DNA of 64,000 nucleotides from Saprospiraceae bacterium (GTDB lineage: Bacteria; Bacteroidota; Bacteroidia; Chitinophagales; Saprospiraceae), in assembly GCA_020629315.1 (NCBI GenBank), contig JAHDDO010000009.1, positions 12,379 to 76,378 on the forward strand, written 5' to 3'. This document shows, in pieces, positions 36,705 through 45,726 of this stretch. Positions within the stretch are counted from its first letter, which is position 1; every line of letters starts with the position of its first letter. The notes under the pieces were generated by a model, which was given only the letters and a program-made list of their open reading frames with translations, had not been told where the DNA came from and ran no database searches. The translations under genes were made by a program, and so were the position numbers.

Positions 36705-38353
36705 ACTCTTCTTTGGTTTGAATATCTATGATTTTCACTAAATACATCCCTGAAGGAATAGATTCAAGATCTAAAGTATAAGATAATGCTTCAGTTTTAG
36801 TGGAGTGAAGCTTTTTACCAAGCAAAATCATAAATCATAAATGTAAGGCATTAGTGATAGACTTACACTAACCTCAATGTTTCACCCACTTCAAAAATTG
36901 ACTTTCGCCATTGTCATTTACGAGTTGTAAAAAGTAGAGTCCTTTTTCCCAATCTGAGGTTTCCATTTGTATACGAGTGGCATTAGTGAATTGCGCTTGT
37001 TTTAAAAGTGAGCCATCAGCTGATCTAACATAAAGGGAGTAATGCGTATTTTCTAATGCATCAATAGTGAAGCTGTTGCTTCCAGGATTTGGAAAAATAG
37101 TAGCTTTTTGCTGTGTTAAGACAGGTATTCCAAATAAGGAACTAATGCTAGGATCACAAACTTGATCTTCATCCATTCGGAAGTATGGAAAATTGGGAAA
37201 AGCTTGGTAGATTACATTTGGAAGTGAAATACTGTGTTGTTTAAAATCACAATCTTTACCTTTTAGGTCAGGTTTGTTAATTACATGCATATGGAAGACT
37301 CCATTTGTACTATTCATATAAATTTTGCAATCAGGTCCGAGTTGTTGTTGGAAGAAGGTATTAGCGAAAGGGTCGCCAAATCCATCGAATGTATCAATAA
37401 GTACGATACCGTCTTCTAAGTTATCTTCCCAAAGATCCACTTGAAAAAGAGAGTCAGAGGCAGAAATGTAAGCGAATCGAGAATTGGGAGAGATAGATAA
37501 TCCACTAAAAGAATATGAAGAGGGATAATCTGCATGTCTATAATTAGAGAGATTTCCCGTGGACCGATCAAAATCCCATACATCAAGGCCAGATAGTGGA
37601 CAATTTTTAGCAAGCAAGGTGCCATCAGGTGAAAAACATGATTGGCTACCCGCACTGCATCGTTCATTAAGACTTTCCACATTTTCAACGGGATACTCAT
37701 GATGCAATCGTATTCCATTTTGATCGAGTAGGTAGAAAACAGCTAGGGCGCCATGTGTGTCTTCAGTAAAGTCCACTATCCACCAGTCATGACCATTTTG
37801 ATGTTGAATGGCTTCGATAAAGCCAGACATAAAATATCGGTTAGAGTCCAAGGTGATATTCTTTACCGTAACTCGGCCTAAGGGGTTATCCTCAAAGGAG
37901 ATGTAAGAGTACAATGTAAGGGGCATAATAATGTCAAACGGATCAAATAAAAAATCTGCAACTTTATGTAGATAGAAATAACCATAATTATTAGCTGGAT
38001 CTGGAAGAACAATGGAGTTTTGAAATCCTGGATAAGATCCTGAATCACAATATTCATCGTGGACAACACCAGGACTAATATTATCCCCATTTTCCATGAC
38101 TTGAAAACTAGCATCATAGATTTCACAACCATTGGAATAAAATAAAAGCTGTCCGTTTTCGTCACAAATAGAACCGACTTGGTCTACTAAACTTATGGGA
38201 ATTTCCTGATAACTAAGTTGTAAACTATCCCCATTGAAGTCAAAAATGGTGCCTTCTGCATTTGGTAACGTAGAGGCATTTCCACCGAGAATCCATTGAT
38301 AGTCCGCCTTAGACTGAGCAAACAAAATGCAAGGAAGAAATAAGCTTAGAAAA
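35171..38353. repeat. Direct duplication, 1.48 kb units offset by 1705 bp
   Basis: Unit A is 35171-36648 and unit B 36876-38353, at a constant offset of 1705 bp. By line-by-line comparison 35171-36101 appears identical to 36876-37806, and 36373-36648 to 38078-38353. The interval 36102-36372 carries many differences, including amino-acid changes. Unit ends coincide with the end of the coding sequence and the middle of the signal peptide. Confidence 0.9.
36679..36872 (-). pseudogene. Orphan T9SS sorting-domain remnant between the paralogues
   Basis: A minus-strand frame from 36831 to TAG at 36679 encodes 50 residues with LGKKLHSTKTEALSYTLDL, then SGMYLVKI and HKLFVQ. This is the C-terminal half of a T9SS type A domain, unlike those of the flanking genes. 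Upstream in another frame (IEVSVSLSLMPYIYD) the first strands continue up to the stop codon of paralogue B. A small duplication around ATGATTT breaks the frame. The rest of that gene is gone. Confidence 0.75.
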
Positions 38354-38418
38354 GCTATAATTGCATTTCGTTTGAAACGGCCGATTACAAACATATATGG
38401 ACTGTACTTTTCATTCAT
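36874..38418 (-). CDS. T9SS-exported protein, paralogue B of a tandem pair
   Basis: 514 residues with the same layout as paralogue A: signal peptide ending ILFAQ, propeller-like body and T9SS type A sorting domain (IFPNPGSNSF, GLYFLQLV). The start codon overlaps the stop of the nitrilase gene (TGATG), implying read-through transcription, although an internal ATG at codon 9 would give a more usual signal peptide. After its last codon the sequence leaves the duplicated unit at once and enters the orphan sorting domain. Function unknown. Confidence 0.82.
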   Translation of the reverse strand: MNEKYSPYMFVIGRFKRNAIIAFLSLFLPCILFAQSKADYQWILGGNASTLPNAEGTIFDFNGDSLQLSYQEIPISLVDQVGSICDENGQLLFYSNGCEIYDASFQVMENGDNISPGVVHDEYCDSGSYPGFQNSIVLPDPANNYGYFYLHKVADFLFDPFDIIMPLTLYSYISFEDNPLGRVTVKNITLDSNRYFMSGFIEAIQHQNGHDWWIVDFTEDTHGALAVFYLLDQNGIRLHHEYPVENVESLNERCSAGSQSCFSPDGTLLAKNCPLSGLDVWDFDRSTGNLSNYRHADYPSSYSFSGLSISPNSRFAYISASDSLFQVDLWEDNLEDGIVLIDTFDGFGDPFANTFFQQQLGPDCKIYMNSTNGVFHMHVINKPDLKGKDCDFKQHSISLPNVIYQAFPNFPYFRMDEDQVCDPSISSLFGIPVLTQQKATIFPNPGSNSFTIDALENTHYSLYVRSADGSLLKQAQFTNATRIQMETSDWEKGLYFLQLVNDNGESQFLKWVKH

Positions 38419-39365
38419 CAGCTTTTCAATATCCCTTGCCGCTCTCTATTTATATGTAGCTGTGTAACATCAGGTCGGGTATAATGACCTGCAGGATCCA
38501 TATTCTGGCGTTCTTGGTAGACCTTTAATAAATCTAGTTCTGCAGTGAGCAATTTTTCTTCATTTTCGCTAGGCGCTATTAGCCAAGTGCCATCAGGATT
38601 TGATATACAGGAACCGCCGTTTGCCATTATGGAAGGACATTGAGCTATAAAATCAGTATAGAAAGGTAAGTCGGAAGGTATATCTTCTTTTGTAAATACA
38701 GACGAAACAGATAGTACGTAAGACCTCGATTCTTTAGCAATAAATCGAGTGATATCCTCGGTATTTGTCGTAGATCCCGGCCAAACGGCTACATGGACAT
38801 TTTCACCTTGAGCGTATAATGCGGTCCTTGGAAGTGGCATCCAATTTTCCCAACAATTCAGCCCGCCCACTGTAAATCCCTCTAGTGGGTGAGTAAGCAA
38901 GCCATGACCATCTCCTGGGGACCAGGCCAATCGTTCTTCATACGTCGGCCTAAGTTTTCTATGGACAGATTGGATGATTCCTTCTTTGTCGATATATACT
39001 AACGAGCAGTATAAGCTGTGCCCACCTCGATCTTTAGGGCGTTCTATAATACCTAAGTAACAGGCTATATTTTTTTCACGACATACCTTACGCACAGTGT
39101 CCAAATCTCCGTCTTCTATACATATAGCTTGAGATACATAATGGGCATGTATGGTTTTTTGCCAATCATTATTAAAGGCTGAAGCATGTGTAAACGAAAG
39201 CCAAAAGGGATAACCGGGTAAAAGACCTTCAGAAAAGGCAATCAAATCTGTACCAACCTTTGCCGCTTGCTCGACATAGTGAATGACTTTTTCTATGGTT
39301 TGTTGTTTAAATAACCAAACAGGCGCAATTTGAGCTAAGGCTACTTGTATCTTTGATGATGGCAT
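38418..39365 (-). CDS. Nitrilase-family carbon-nitrogen hydrolase
   Basis: 315 residues from the ATG at 39365 (an in-frame ATG eight codons upstream is less likely). The Glu-Lys-Cys triad is present: Glu46 in AFSEGLLPGYPFW, Lys137 in HRKLRPTYEERLAW, Cys171 in GGLNCWENWMPL. The sequence around the cysteine and the RPTYEERLAW motif are those of aliphatic/aryl nitrilases and cyanide hydratases rather than amidases. It would convert a nitrile to a carboxylic acid and ammonia; the substrate cannot be told. Confidence 0.88.
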   Translation of the reverse strand: MPSSKIQVALAQIAPVWLFKQQTIEKVIHYVEQAAKVGTDLIAFSEGLLPGYPFWLSFTHASAFNNDWQKTIHAHYVSQAICIEDGDLDTVRKVCREKNIACYLGIIERPKDRGGHSLYCSLVYIDKEGIIQSVHRKLRPTYEERLAWSPGDGHGLLTHPLEGFTVGGLNCWENWMPLPRTALYAQGENVHVAVWPGSTTNTEDITRFIAKESRSYVLSVSSVFTKEDIPSDLPFYTDFIAQCPSIMANGGSCISNPDGTWLIAPSENEEKLLTAELDLLKVYQERQNMDPAGHYTRPDVTQLHINRERQGILKS

Positions 39366-39424
39366 ACTAAAACATTTGAGAGAAATCACAAGTTATTATA
39401 AAGATCAAAAACCCTACAAAGAAA

Positions 39425-40033
39425 ATGAAAGAACGCATCCTAGTACTATTGCTTTTGTCCAGTTCCTTCCTCTTTGGGCAGGTGGACAATAAAACCCAAG
39501 CCAAAATTGGGCTAAGTCACCATTCGTTAAGCTTAGTAGTGCCCCAAGTACAGGCTATTCATCCAGGTGTACAGATTACTGGTGAATATCAGTGGAATAG
39601 CGCTGCTAAACACGCTCTCATACAGTCTGGTACCTTGGAATATTTTTACCACCAGAATTTACAACATGCTATTCAATTATATACGGACCTTAGCTATGAA
39701 CTTCGACTCGCAAATGGCCTACATATAAGACCCTTGGAAATAGGAGGTGGTTATGTTTTGTCCATTTCTGATTTAGAAACAGCAGTTTGGAATGAAGATA
39801 CAGAACAATATGAATCAGCAAATCTAAGGCGCAATAACTGGGTGATTTCATTAGGGCCAGAAATCTCATACCCTATTTTTAGTACTGATCGGACTAGGGC
39901 CCGGTTTTTTGCTGATTACAAGATTCAAGTTCAAGGAATTGTTATTCAAGAAACGGTGCCTATTATAGCTTATGCGCCGGTGAGTTTGGGCTTATCTATT
40001 CAATTTTTAAATACTACGCCAGATGAGAAATAA
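39425..40033 (+). CDS. Outer-membrane beta-barrel-like protein, unknown function
   Basis: 202 residues with a short signal peptide (ends FLFGQ) and alternating amphipathic strands ending in a hydrophobic strand (VSLGLSIQFL), as in small outer-membrane barrels. It overlaps the next gene by 11 bp, so the two are translated together. No specific family recognised. Confidence 0.65.
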   Translation: MKERILVLLLLSSSFLFGQVDNKTQAKIGLSHHSLSLVVPQVQAIHPGVQITGEYQWNSAAKHALIQSGTLEYFYHQNLQHAIQLYTDLSYELRLANGLHIRPLEIGGGYVLSISDLETAVWNEDTEQYESANLRRNNWVISLGPEISYPIFSTDRTRARFFADYKIQVQGIVIQETVPIIAYAPVSLGLSIQFLNTTPDEK

Positions 40034-41210
40034 AGGACTGATCATACTCACTATTTTATTGTGTGTTGGATGTCGAGAAGCACGTATTTCAGATACCACT
40101 TTCTGTACATTCAATCCCGAACTTCCGATAAATCTCGAGCATCCGAAGAGTGCAGCGTTGCAAGAAATCGTTGACGCTTACTTGGCTAAGGGTATTCCTG
40201 GTATATCTGTTTTGATTAGTGATGATAATGGTATATGGCGAACGGCTGGCGGTTTTGCAGATATTGAAAACGATATTCCGATGAAAACCTGCCACATAAA
40301 TAAATTGGGGAGTGTCACGAAAATGATGATTGGCACTTTACTGTGGCAATTTGTGGAAGACGGAACGATATTTTTAGATGACAAGATTGAAGCATACATT
40401 CCTGAGGTAAGTAGTCGATTAGCCAACGGCAGTGATATAGAAATATGGATGTTATTAAATCACACTTCAGGGGTCTATGATATTGCTGGTGACTTAGGCT
40501 ATAATCTTGCGGTGGTCAATGACTTTTCTAGAAGTTGGACAGCCGAAGAAATCTTGGCATTTGTAGAAGGAAAACCAGCTACACATTTGCCTGGTGAACG
40601 CATACAATATTCTAATACGAATACGATGCTTAGCAGTATGATATTGGAAGCGGTTACGGGAGCCACAACAAAGAACTTGTTACAGATTAACATATTTGAT
40701 AAGGTCGGAATGCCTGGCACCTATTATTACGACTACAAAACGCCTTTCCCTGAAGATCGATTAGCGCAAGGCTATCTTGATTTTTATAATAATGGCGAAA
40801 GCATACAAAATATATCTGAACTGAACCCAGGCAGTGGAAATGGATATACAGGTGTGTATTCGACGACGAAGGATTTGTATGCGTTCATGAAGGCTTTGAT
40901 GGTGGACAAGAGTTTGATTCAACCGTCAAATATCGAAGTCATATTAAGTACAGCGACTATAGCTGAGAGTGGAAATTGGGGTACTACCATTGGTGGTATC
41001 CATGATGAATATCGGCAATACCTACCTGAAGATATCCACGCCTATGGTCATGCGGGTGGCGATATAGGGTACTCCGCTAACCTGAGTTATCTACCCCATA
41101 ACAATACCATCTTTGCTGGGTGTTACAACTATGGTACAAATCTAGGAACAGCCTTAGGCGATGAGCTCAATGCTATGCGCGGTGAGATTTATCAATTATT
41201 GGCTGAATAA
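40023..41210 (+). CDS. Lipoprotein serine hydrolase, class C beta-lactamase fold
   Basis: 395 residues. The N-terminus is a lipoprotein signal with LCVGC. Penicillin-binding/beta-lactamase motifs are Ser97-Val-Thr-Lys100 (SxxK), Tyr196-Ser-Asn198 (YxN) and HAGG in the third-motif position (GHAGGDIGYS). Relatives include D-alanyl-D-alanine carboxypeptidases and esterases; HxG in place of KTG is usual for this group and argues against a true beta-lactamase. Located at the membrane. Cotranslated with the preceding beta-barrel gene. Confidence 0.9.
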   Translation: MRNKGLIILTILLCVGCREARISDTTFCTFNPELPINLEHPKSAALQEIVDAYLAKGIPGISVLISDDNGIWRTAGGFADIENDIPMKTCHINKLGSVTKMMIGTLLWQFVEDGTIFLDDKIEAYIPEVSSRLANGSDIEIWMLLNHTSGVYDIAGDLGYNLAVVNDFSRSWTAEEILAFVEGKPATHLPGERIQYSNTNTMLSSMILEAVTGATTKNLLQINIFDKVGMPGTYYYDYKTPFPEDRLAQGYLDFYNNGESIQNISELNPGSGNGYTGVYSTTKDLYAFMKALMVDKSLIQPSNIEVILSTATIAESGNWGTTIGGIHDEYRQYLPEDIHAYGHAGGDIGYSANLSYLPHNNTIFAGCYNYGTNLGTALGDELNAMRGEIYQLLAE

Positions 41211-42272
41211 TTAAAAGAGACTAAGCTGCGGTTTTTTCAATTGTTGATACAAGCTCCTGTTAAACTCAAAAACGGGTGGATCGGGAAAGTATTTTTGGCG
41301 AGCTACTTTAAACTGCTCGGCAATGATTTTTGCATAAGGTCCCTCACCACGCATACGGCGACCCCATTGCGAGTCATTCAGCGTGCCGCCGTGTAAGGCC
41401 TTTATTTGATTCAGGATTTTGGCTGCTCTATCCGGAAAAGCGCGTTGTACCCAATCCTCAAATATTTGGGCAATGTCTCCGTTCAAGCGCACGATAATAT
41501 GATTTATTGAGCGAGCCCCAGCTTCAGCACAAGCTTTGGCTAAGGGCAGAATAGAATGATCGGTTAAACCCGGTACAATTGGAGCTGCCAAGACCACTAC
41601 TGGAATGCCTCGATCGGAAAGTTTTTTCACAGCATACAAGCGCTTTGCAATCGTAGAAGTCCGAGGCTCCAAAAACTGTCTAACACTATCTTCGATCGTA
41701 TTGATACTAATGGCTACATGAACTAGATTGTGCTTGTGGAGCGCTTCTATAATATCTAAGTCACGGGTAATCATATGGTTTTTAGTAATCAGACCGACGG
41801 GATGACCCATTTCTAAAAACACCTGTAAACAACGTCTTGTAATTCCGTATTTCTTTTCACATGGCTGATAACAATCGGTATTTCCAGAGAGCATGATAGG
41901 AGTACCTTTCCAAGATTTGGACCGCAATTTTTTACGTAATAATTCAGGCGCATTCTTTTTTACCAAGATTTGGGTCTCAAATTCAAGCCCTGCGCTATAG
42001 CCCCAATAATTATGACTATTTCGTGCATAACAATATACACAGCCATGTTCGCAACCTTGATAGGGATTCATAGAATAGCCCATAGGCACATCAGGGCTAT
42101 CAACTTTATTCACAATGGTTTTTGGGAATACTTCGGTAAATTGCGTTTTGACTTCAAAATCCTCGTCATTGAAAACATTTGGATCTACAGAAGAGCTGTG
42201 AGCATCAAATCGATTATGGGTATTTATCTGAGCCCCTCTACCACGTAAAACGGGCAACGAATATTCCGACAT
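41211..42272 (-). CDS. PA0069-family radical SAM protein
   Basis: 353 residues with the radical-SAM cluster motif Cys74-x3-Cys78-x2-Cys81 in PYQGCEHGCVYCYARN. The flanking GYSMNPYQGC and the tail with WGRRMRGEGPYA are typical of the PA0069 / SplB-like group. These enzymes carry a 4Fe-4S cluster and cleave SAM. The substrate of the PA0069 group is not known. Stop codons of this gene and the preceding hydrolase abut at 41210/41211. Confidence 0.9.
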   Translation of the reverse strand: MSEYSLPVLRGRGAQINTHNRFDAHSSSVDPNVFNDEDFEVKTQFTEVFPKTIVNKVDSPDVPMGYSMNPYQGCEHGCVYCYARNSHNYWGYSAGLEFETQILVKKNAPELLRKKLRSKSWKGTPIMLSGNTDCYQPCEKKYGITRRCLQVFLEMGHPVGLITKNHMITRDLDIIEALHKHNLVHVAISINTIEDSVRQFLEPRTSTIAKRLYAVKKLSDRGIPVVVLAAPIVPGLTDHSILPLAKACAEAGARSINHIIVRLNGDIAQIFEDWVQRAFPDRAAKILNQIKALHGGTLNDSQWGRRMRGEGPYAKIIAEQFKVARQKYFPDPPVFEFNRSLYQQLKKPQLSLF

Positions 42273-42425
42273 AAATAAGACGAATTATTCGACAAATGTA
42301 TGTAATTGACTATAGAAATGCAAAAATCAGGGAGTAAAGCGTCGGGAATGAGGCATGAAAATGGTTATTTGTTTGCACTGCCTAGCACGTTCCGTTCATT
42401 TTAATTAACTTATAAATAAACAATC

Positions 42426-45215
42426 ATGCACATGAAACCACTATACTTCCTTATTCTGTCTTTTTTCTTTTGGTCCAATGTCCTTTTTAGTCAGGACACC
42501 TTACGAGTACCGACCACATATTCTAGTATACAATCTGCATTAAATGCGGCGAGTGAAAATGACCTAGTCTTAGTATCACCCGGCATTTATAATGAACGAT
42601 TAATTTGGCCGGGTCTTTCTACACTATCTTTAATAAGCACAGATGGTTCTTCTGAAACTATTATTGATGGGAATCAAGGAGGAACGGTTATTAAGATGCC
42701 TGGTAATTGGGATTCAGGACCGAATGAAGAAAGCGTTTTAAAAGGATTTACCATTAGAAATGGAAGCACTGTGGATCAGGATGGAGCGGGTATTTATTTG
42801 GGCGGAGGACGTCCGACCTTTGAAGATTTAGTTTTAGAAGATAACGAATGTACAGGTGATGCGTCCTGGGGTTGTGGAATGGCTTTACGTAATTTTGCAG
42901 GCACTATCCGGAATTGTCGATTTGACAATAATGTGATAGATACTGATAGTCGGGCATATGGAGCTGGTGCCAATATTGAATTTGTCGATGATGCTGTGAT
43001 TGAAAATTGTGATTTTGTAGGGAATGTGGCGGGTACCGATAGTTGGGCATATGGCGGCGGACTGTATTTGGATATGTCTTTTCAAGCAGACGAAAATGCG
43101 GTGGTAGATATAACGAATTGTCGTTTCATTACTAATAGTACTACTACTTCAAGTTGGAGCTATGGAGCAGGTATATACGCTAGTCGATTTGAAACGACCC
43201 AGTTGAACATTTCTGGGTGTCATTTTGAGGGCAACCAAACCTTATTGGGTAATTGGCGATATGGTGGGGCTATTCACGCTGAAGTGGCTAAATTAAAAAT
43301 TGAGAATTGCACCTTTAATGAAAATGTATCGGTAAACGGTTTAGCCATTCATGTTGAAGAAGATTGGGGTTCTGAAAATACAGTAGTCGAAATTAATGGC
43401 TGTGAATTTTCCAATCATGAAAGTGGTAGTTCGAACCCAGAGTATGCCGGGGTTTTACACGCAGAAACAAACGTCAATTTGAATAATAGTGTTTTTCATC
43501 ACAATTATTGTAGTGCTATCGCAACGGGTTTTATAAGTTCCTCTTCTTCAGGATCCATTGATGTACAACAAACGAATTTGGTATATAATCTAGGAGGAAT
43601 ATCAGCAAATGTAGAGGCTGACTTTAGCATTTCAAATTCCATTATTTGGAATTATGATAGTCAACTATCTAACGGCACATTTGATGTAAAATATAGTATT
43701 GTCAAAGGGGGTTATTCAGGGGTAGGCGTGTTAAGCTCTGATCCTTTATTTACTGATGAGTACAATTTTATTCCACAGACTACTTCACCTTGCCTGGGTG
43801 CAGGTCAACCAAACTCATTAACTACGGATATTGCTGGGAATAGTCGGCCAAATCCACCCAATAGTTTTCCGGATATTGGTGCCTATGAGATCTATCAACA
43901 AAGTCGAAATATCAGAGCCTCTTTCTACTATGACGAAAATGGAAATGGTGAAAAAGAGGCGGATGAACAAAATCTATCCGTAGGACAAGTACGCATCGAT
44001 GGCGAAGTATATAGTAATTTCTTAAGCGATGGGATTTTGCAGTCTGCAGAACTGGGAGAGGTATCAGTAGAGTTTGTTGATTTAGAAGAGGATAACTGGT
44101 ATTTGACCAGTGAAGCCAGTTATGTAATAGATGTGATAGGTGATGATTTTTATGAGGAAGTGAGTTTTGGTTTATTACCTACTATAGCGTTTACAAAATT
44201 GGAATCAAGCATTTATAGTGGCAACTTCAGATGCGGAGAATGGGTCGATTTTGAAGTGTCTGCCTACAATAACGGCACAACTATAGAAACAGGCGTATTG
44301 TGGTTCAATGTTGATGAACGTATTGAAGAAATTTATTTTGAAACCTTGCCTGATACCGTGGTAGGCGACTATACCTATGGTTGGTATTTTGAGGACTTAT
44401 TCCTAGGCGAAACCTTTAGGGTGGATATTCAGATCAAATCACCATTAATCGAAGATGAAGCAGATGTAGGTCAGTTGTTCTATTTTAAAGCCTGGACGAA
44501 TGAAGTACCAGCGAGAGATTTCTTTTGTTATGATATTGAGCATAGATGTTCGTTTGATCCAAATGATAAACAAGTATTTCCAAATAGACCAGACAGTCTA
44601 GCGCTATTGGATGGTGCTATGCAGTATTTGATCCGATTCCAAAATACAGGCAATGACTACGCAAAAGATGTGGTATTAGTAGATACCTTAAGTGAGCATT
44701 TAGACATGAACACGTTTCGAGTATTAGGCTCCAGTCATCCGGAACTATTGCAAGTGAAGATAGAAGAAGAGCGACATGTACAATTTATATTTAATAACAT
44801 CTTTTTACCAGATAGTCTTACTCAACCCGAAGCTAGCCAAGGCTATGTTCAATTCTTGATTTACCCAAAAGAAGGTCTAGCTGAAGAGACGGTGATTACC
44901 AATACGGGCCACATTTACTTTGACTTTAACCCGGCGATTGTTACTAATCAGACACATAGCATTTTGGTAGAAGAATTTCCAATTGTATCCATTGATCCAA
45001 CAGATGTTATATCGGTTCACTTTTATCCAAACCCAGCTACTGATATTATTCAGTTTAATCAGACAGTGGAATCGGTACGACTCTTTGATGGGAATGGTCG
45101 AGTATGCATGCAAGCCAAACAGGTGAATCAGATTGATGTAGGAGCCCTATCTGCGGGCATATATATTATAGAGATTAATGGCCAAAAGGAATTACACAGC
45201 GTTGTGATTGAGTAA
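42426..45215 (+). CDS. T9SS cargo with parallel beta-helix and DUF7619-like domain
   Basis: 929 residues: a signal peptide (ends VLFSQ), a right-handed parallel beta-helix (about 25-475) with repeated coils such as GAGANIEFVDDAVIENCDF and YGGGLYLDM, then a DUF11/DUF7619-like domain (about 700-840; HRCSFDPNDKQVFP, MQYLIRFQNTGNDYAKDVVL, GHIYFDFNPAIVTN) and a T9SS type A sorting domain (FYPNPATDIIQFN, then AGIYIIEING). The beta-helix is shared with polysaccharide lyases and adhesins; no catalytic residues could be assigned. A structured repeat begins 3 nt after the stop. Confidence 0.85.
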   Translation: MHMKPLYFLILSFFFWSNVLFSQDTLRVPTTYSSIQSALNAASENDLVLVSPGIYNERLIWPGLSTLSLISTDGSSETIIDGNQGGTVIKMPGNWDSGPNEESVLKGFTIRNGSTVDQDGAGIYLGGGRPTFEDLVLEDNECTGDASWGCGMALRNFAGTIRNCRFDNNVIDTDSRAYGAGANIEFVDDAVIENCDFVGNVAGTDSWAYGGGLYLDMSFQADENAVVDITNCRFITNSTTTSSWSYGAGIYASRFETTQLNISGCHFEGNQTLLGNWRYGGAIHAEVAKLKIENCTFNENVSVNGLAIHVEEDWGSENTVVEINGCEFSNHESGSSNPEYAGVLHAETNVNLNNSVFHHNYCSAIATGFISSSSSGSIDVQQTNLVYNLGGISANVEADFSISNSIIWNYDSQLSNGTFDVKYSIVKGGYSGVGVLSSDPLFTDEYNFIPQTTSPCLGAGQPNSLTTDIAGNSRPNPPNSFPDIGAYEIYQQSRNIRASFYYDENGNGEKEADEQNLSVGQVRIDGEVYSNFLSDGILQSAELGEVSVEFVDLEEDNWYLTSEASYVIDVIGDDFYEEVSFGLLPTIAFTKLESSIYSGNFRCGEWVDFEVSAYNNGTTIETGVLWFNVDERIEEIYFETLPDTVVGDYTYGWYFEDLFLGETFRVDIQIKSPLIEDEADVGQLFYFKAWTNEVPARDFFCYDIEHRCSFDPNDKQVFPNRPDSLALLDGAMQYLIRFQNTGNDYAKDVVLVDTLSEHLDMNTFRVLGSSHPELLQVKIEEERHVQFIFNNIFLPDSLTQPEASQGYVQFLIYPKEGLAEETVITNTGHIYFDFNPAIVTNQTHSILVEEFPIVSIDPTDVISVHFYPNPATDIIQFNQTVESVRLFDGNGRVCMQAKQVNQIDVGALSAGIYIIEINGQKELHSVVIE

Positions 45216-45217
45216 TT

Positions 45218-45337
45218 GGACCAGCGACAGAAAAGGCCGAAGGGTCCGAAACGATGATAGTCGTGTAGGACCGCCCGCCCGCTAATTAGCGGGCAGCCTG
45301 TCATGGCGCGGTACCGCTAGTATAGCGGTAGGGCCCC
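45218..45337 (+). repeat. Dispersed structured intergenic element, copy 3
   Basis: GGACC at 45218-45222 can pair with GGTCC at 45243-45247. Then come GTC...GAC (45261-45271), a perfect 18-bp palindrome GCCCGCTAATTAGCGGGC (45277-45294), CATGGCGCG, and a perfect 8-bp hairpin TACCGCTA/TAGCGGTA (45312-45330) before GGGCCCC. It lacks the 5' hairpin of copies 1 and 2 but has an extra 3' hairpin. It starts 3 nt after the stop of the beta-helix gene, in sense orientation. Confidence 0.75.
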
Positions 45338-45345
45338 AAAAAATA

Positions 45346-45726
45346 TTAATACCGAACCGCTGCTTTCCATTCCATGTTAGCTAGGATCAAAACGATGATT
45401 TTCTCAGAAATGAAGTAGATCCATCCGAGCGTTTTAAGATCGGCAAAATGCATAACTAAGAGAACAGCAGAAATGATGCAGTATAACACATTAAGCATCG
45501 CAACCAAGCGTAAATTTCGAGGAGCAGCGTTGGGTAATTTGTAATAATTGTAAGCATCGAACAACGTATACACAAATGGAAATGCCGCTAAAAAGTAAAG
45601 TTTGGATACAGGCATACCGATAAGATGCTGAAGTTGGACCAAAACAAAACTCAGCATAATACATGAAATAAATGCACCTATTCCATCCAGTAAAAACCAG
45701 CGTTTTAGATTAGTTATATCAGACAT
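45346..45726 (-). CDS. Small four-helix membrane protein
   Basis: 126 residues with four hydrophobic segments (about 12-35, 42-58, 70-92, 98-118). No motif recognised. Its start overlaps the 3' end of the upstream mutase gene by 8 bp, so it is co-translated with it. Whether it has a role related to propionate or branched-chain metabolism cannot be seen. Confidence 0.65.
   Translation of the reverse strand: MSDITNLKRWFLLDGIGAFISCIMLSFVLVQLQHLIGMPVSKLYFLAAFPFVYTLFDAYNYYKLPNAAPRNLRLVAMLNVLYCIISAVLLVMHFADLKTLGWIYFISEKIIVLILANMEWKAAVRY

Noticed and set aside
35171-38353. Insertion sequence or transposon as the cause of the large direct repeat
   Set aside because: Unit ends lie at codon boundaries of the T9SS gene; there is no transposase, terminal inverted repeat or target duplication.
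40023-41210. True beta-lactamase resistance gene
   Set aside because: The third motif is HAGG rather than KTG and the protein is a lipoprotein of the general serine-hydrolase group; resistance cannot be inferred.
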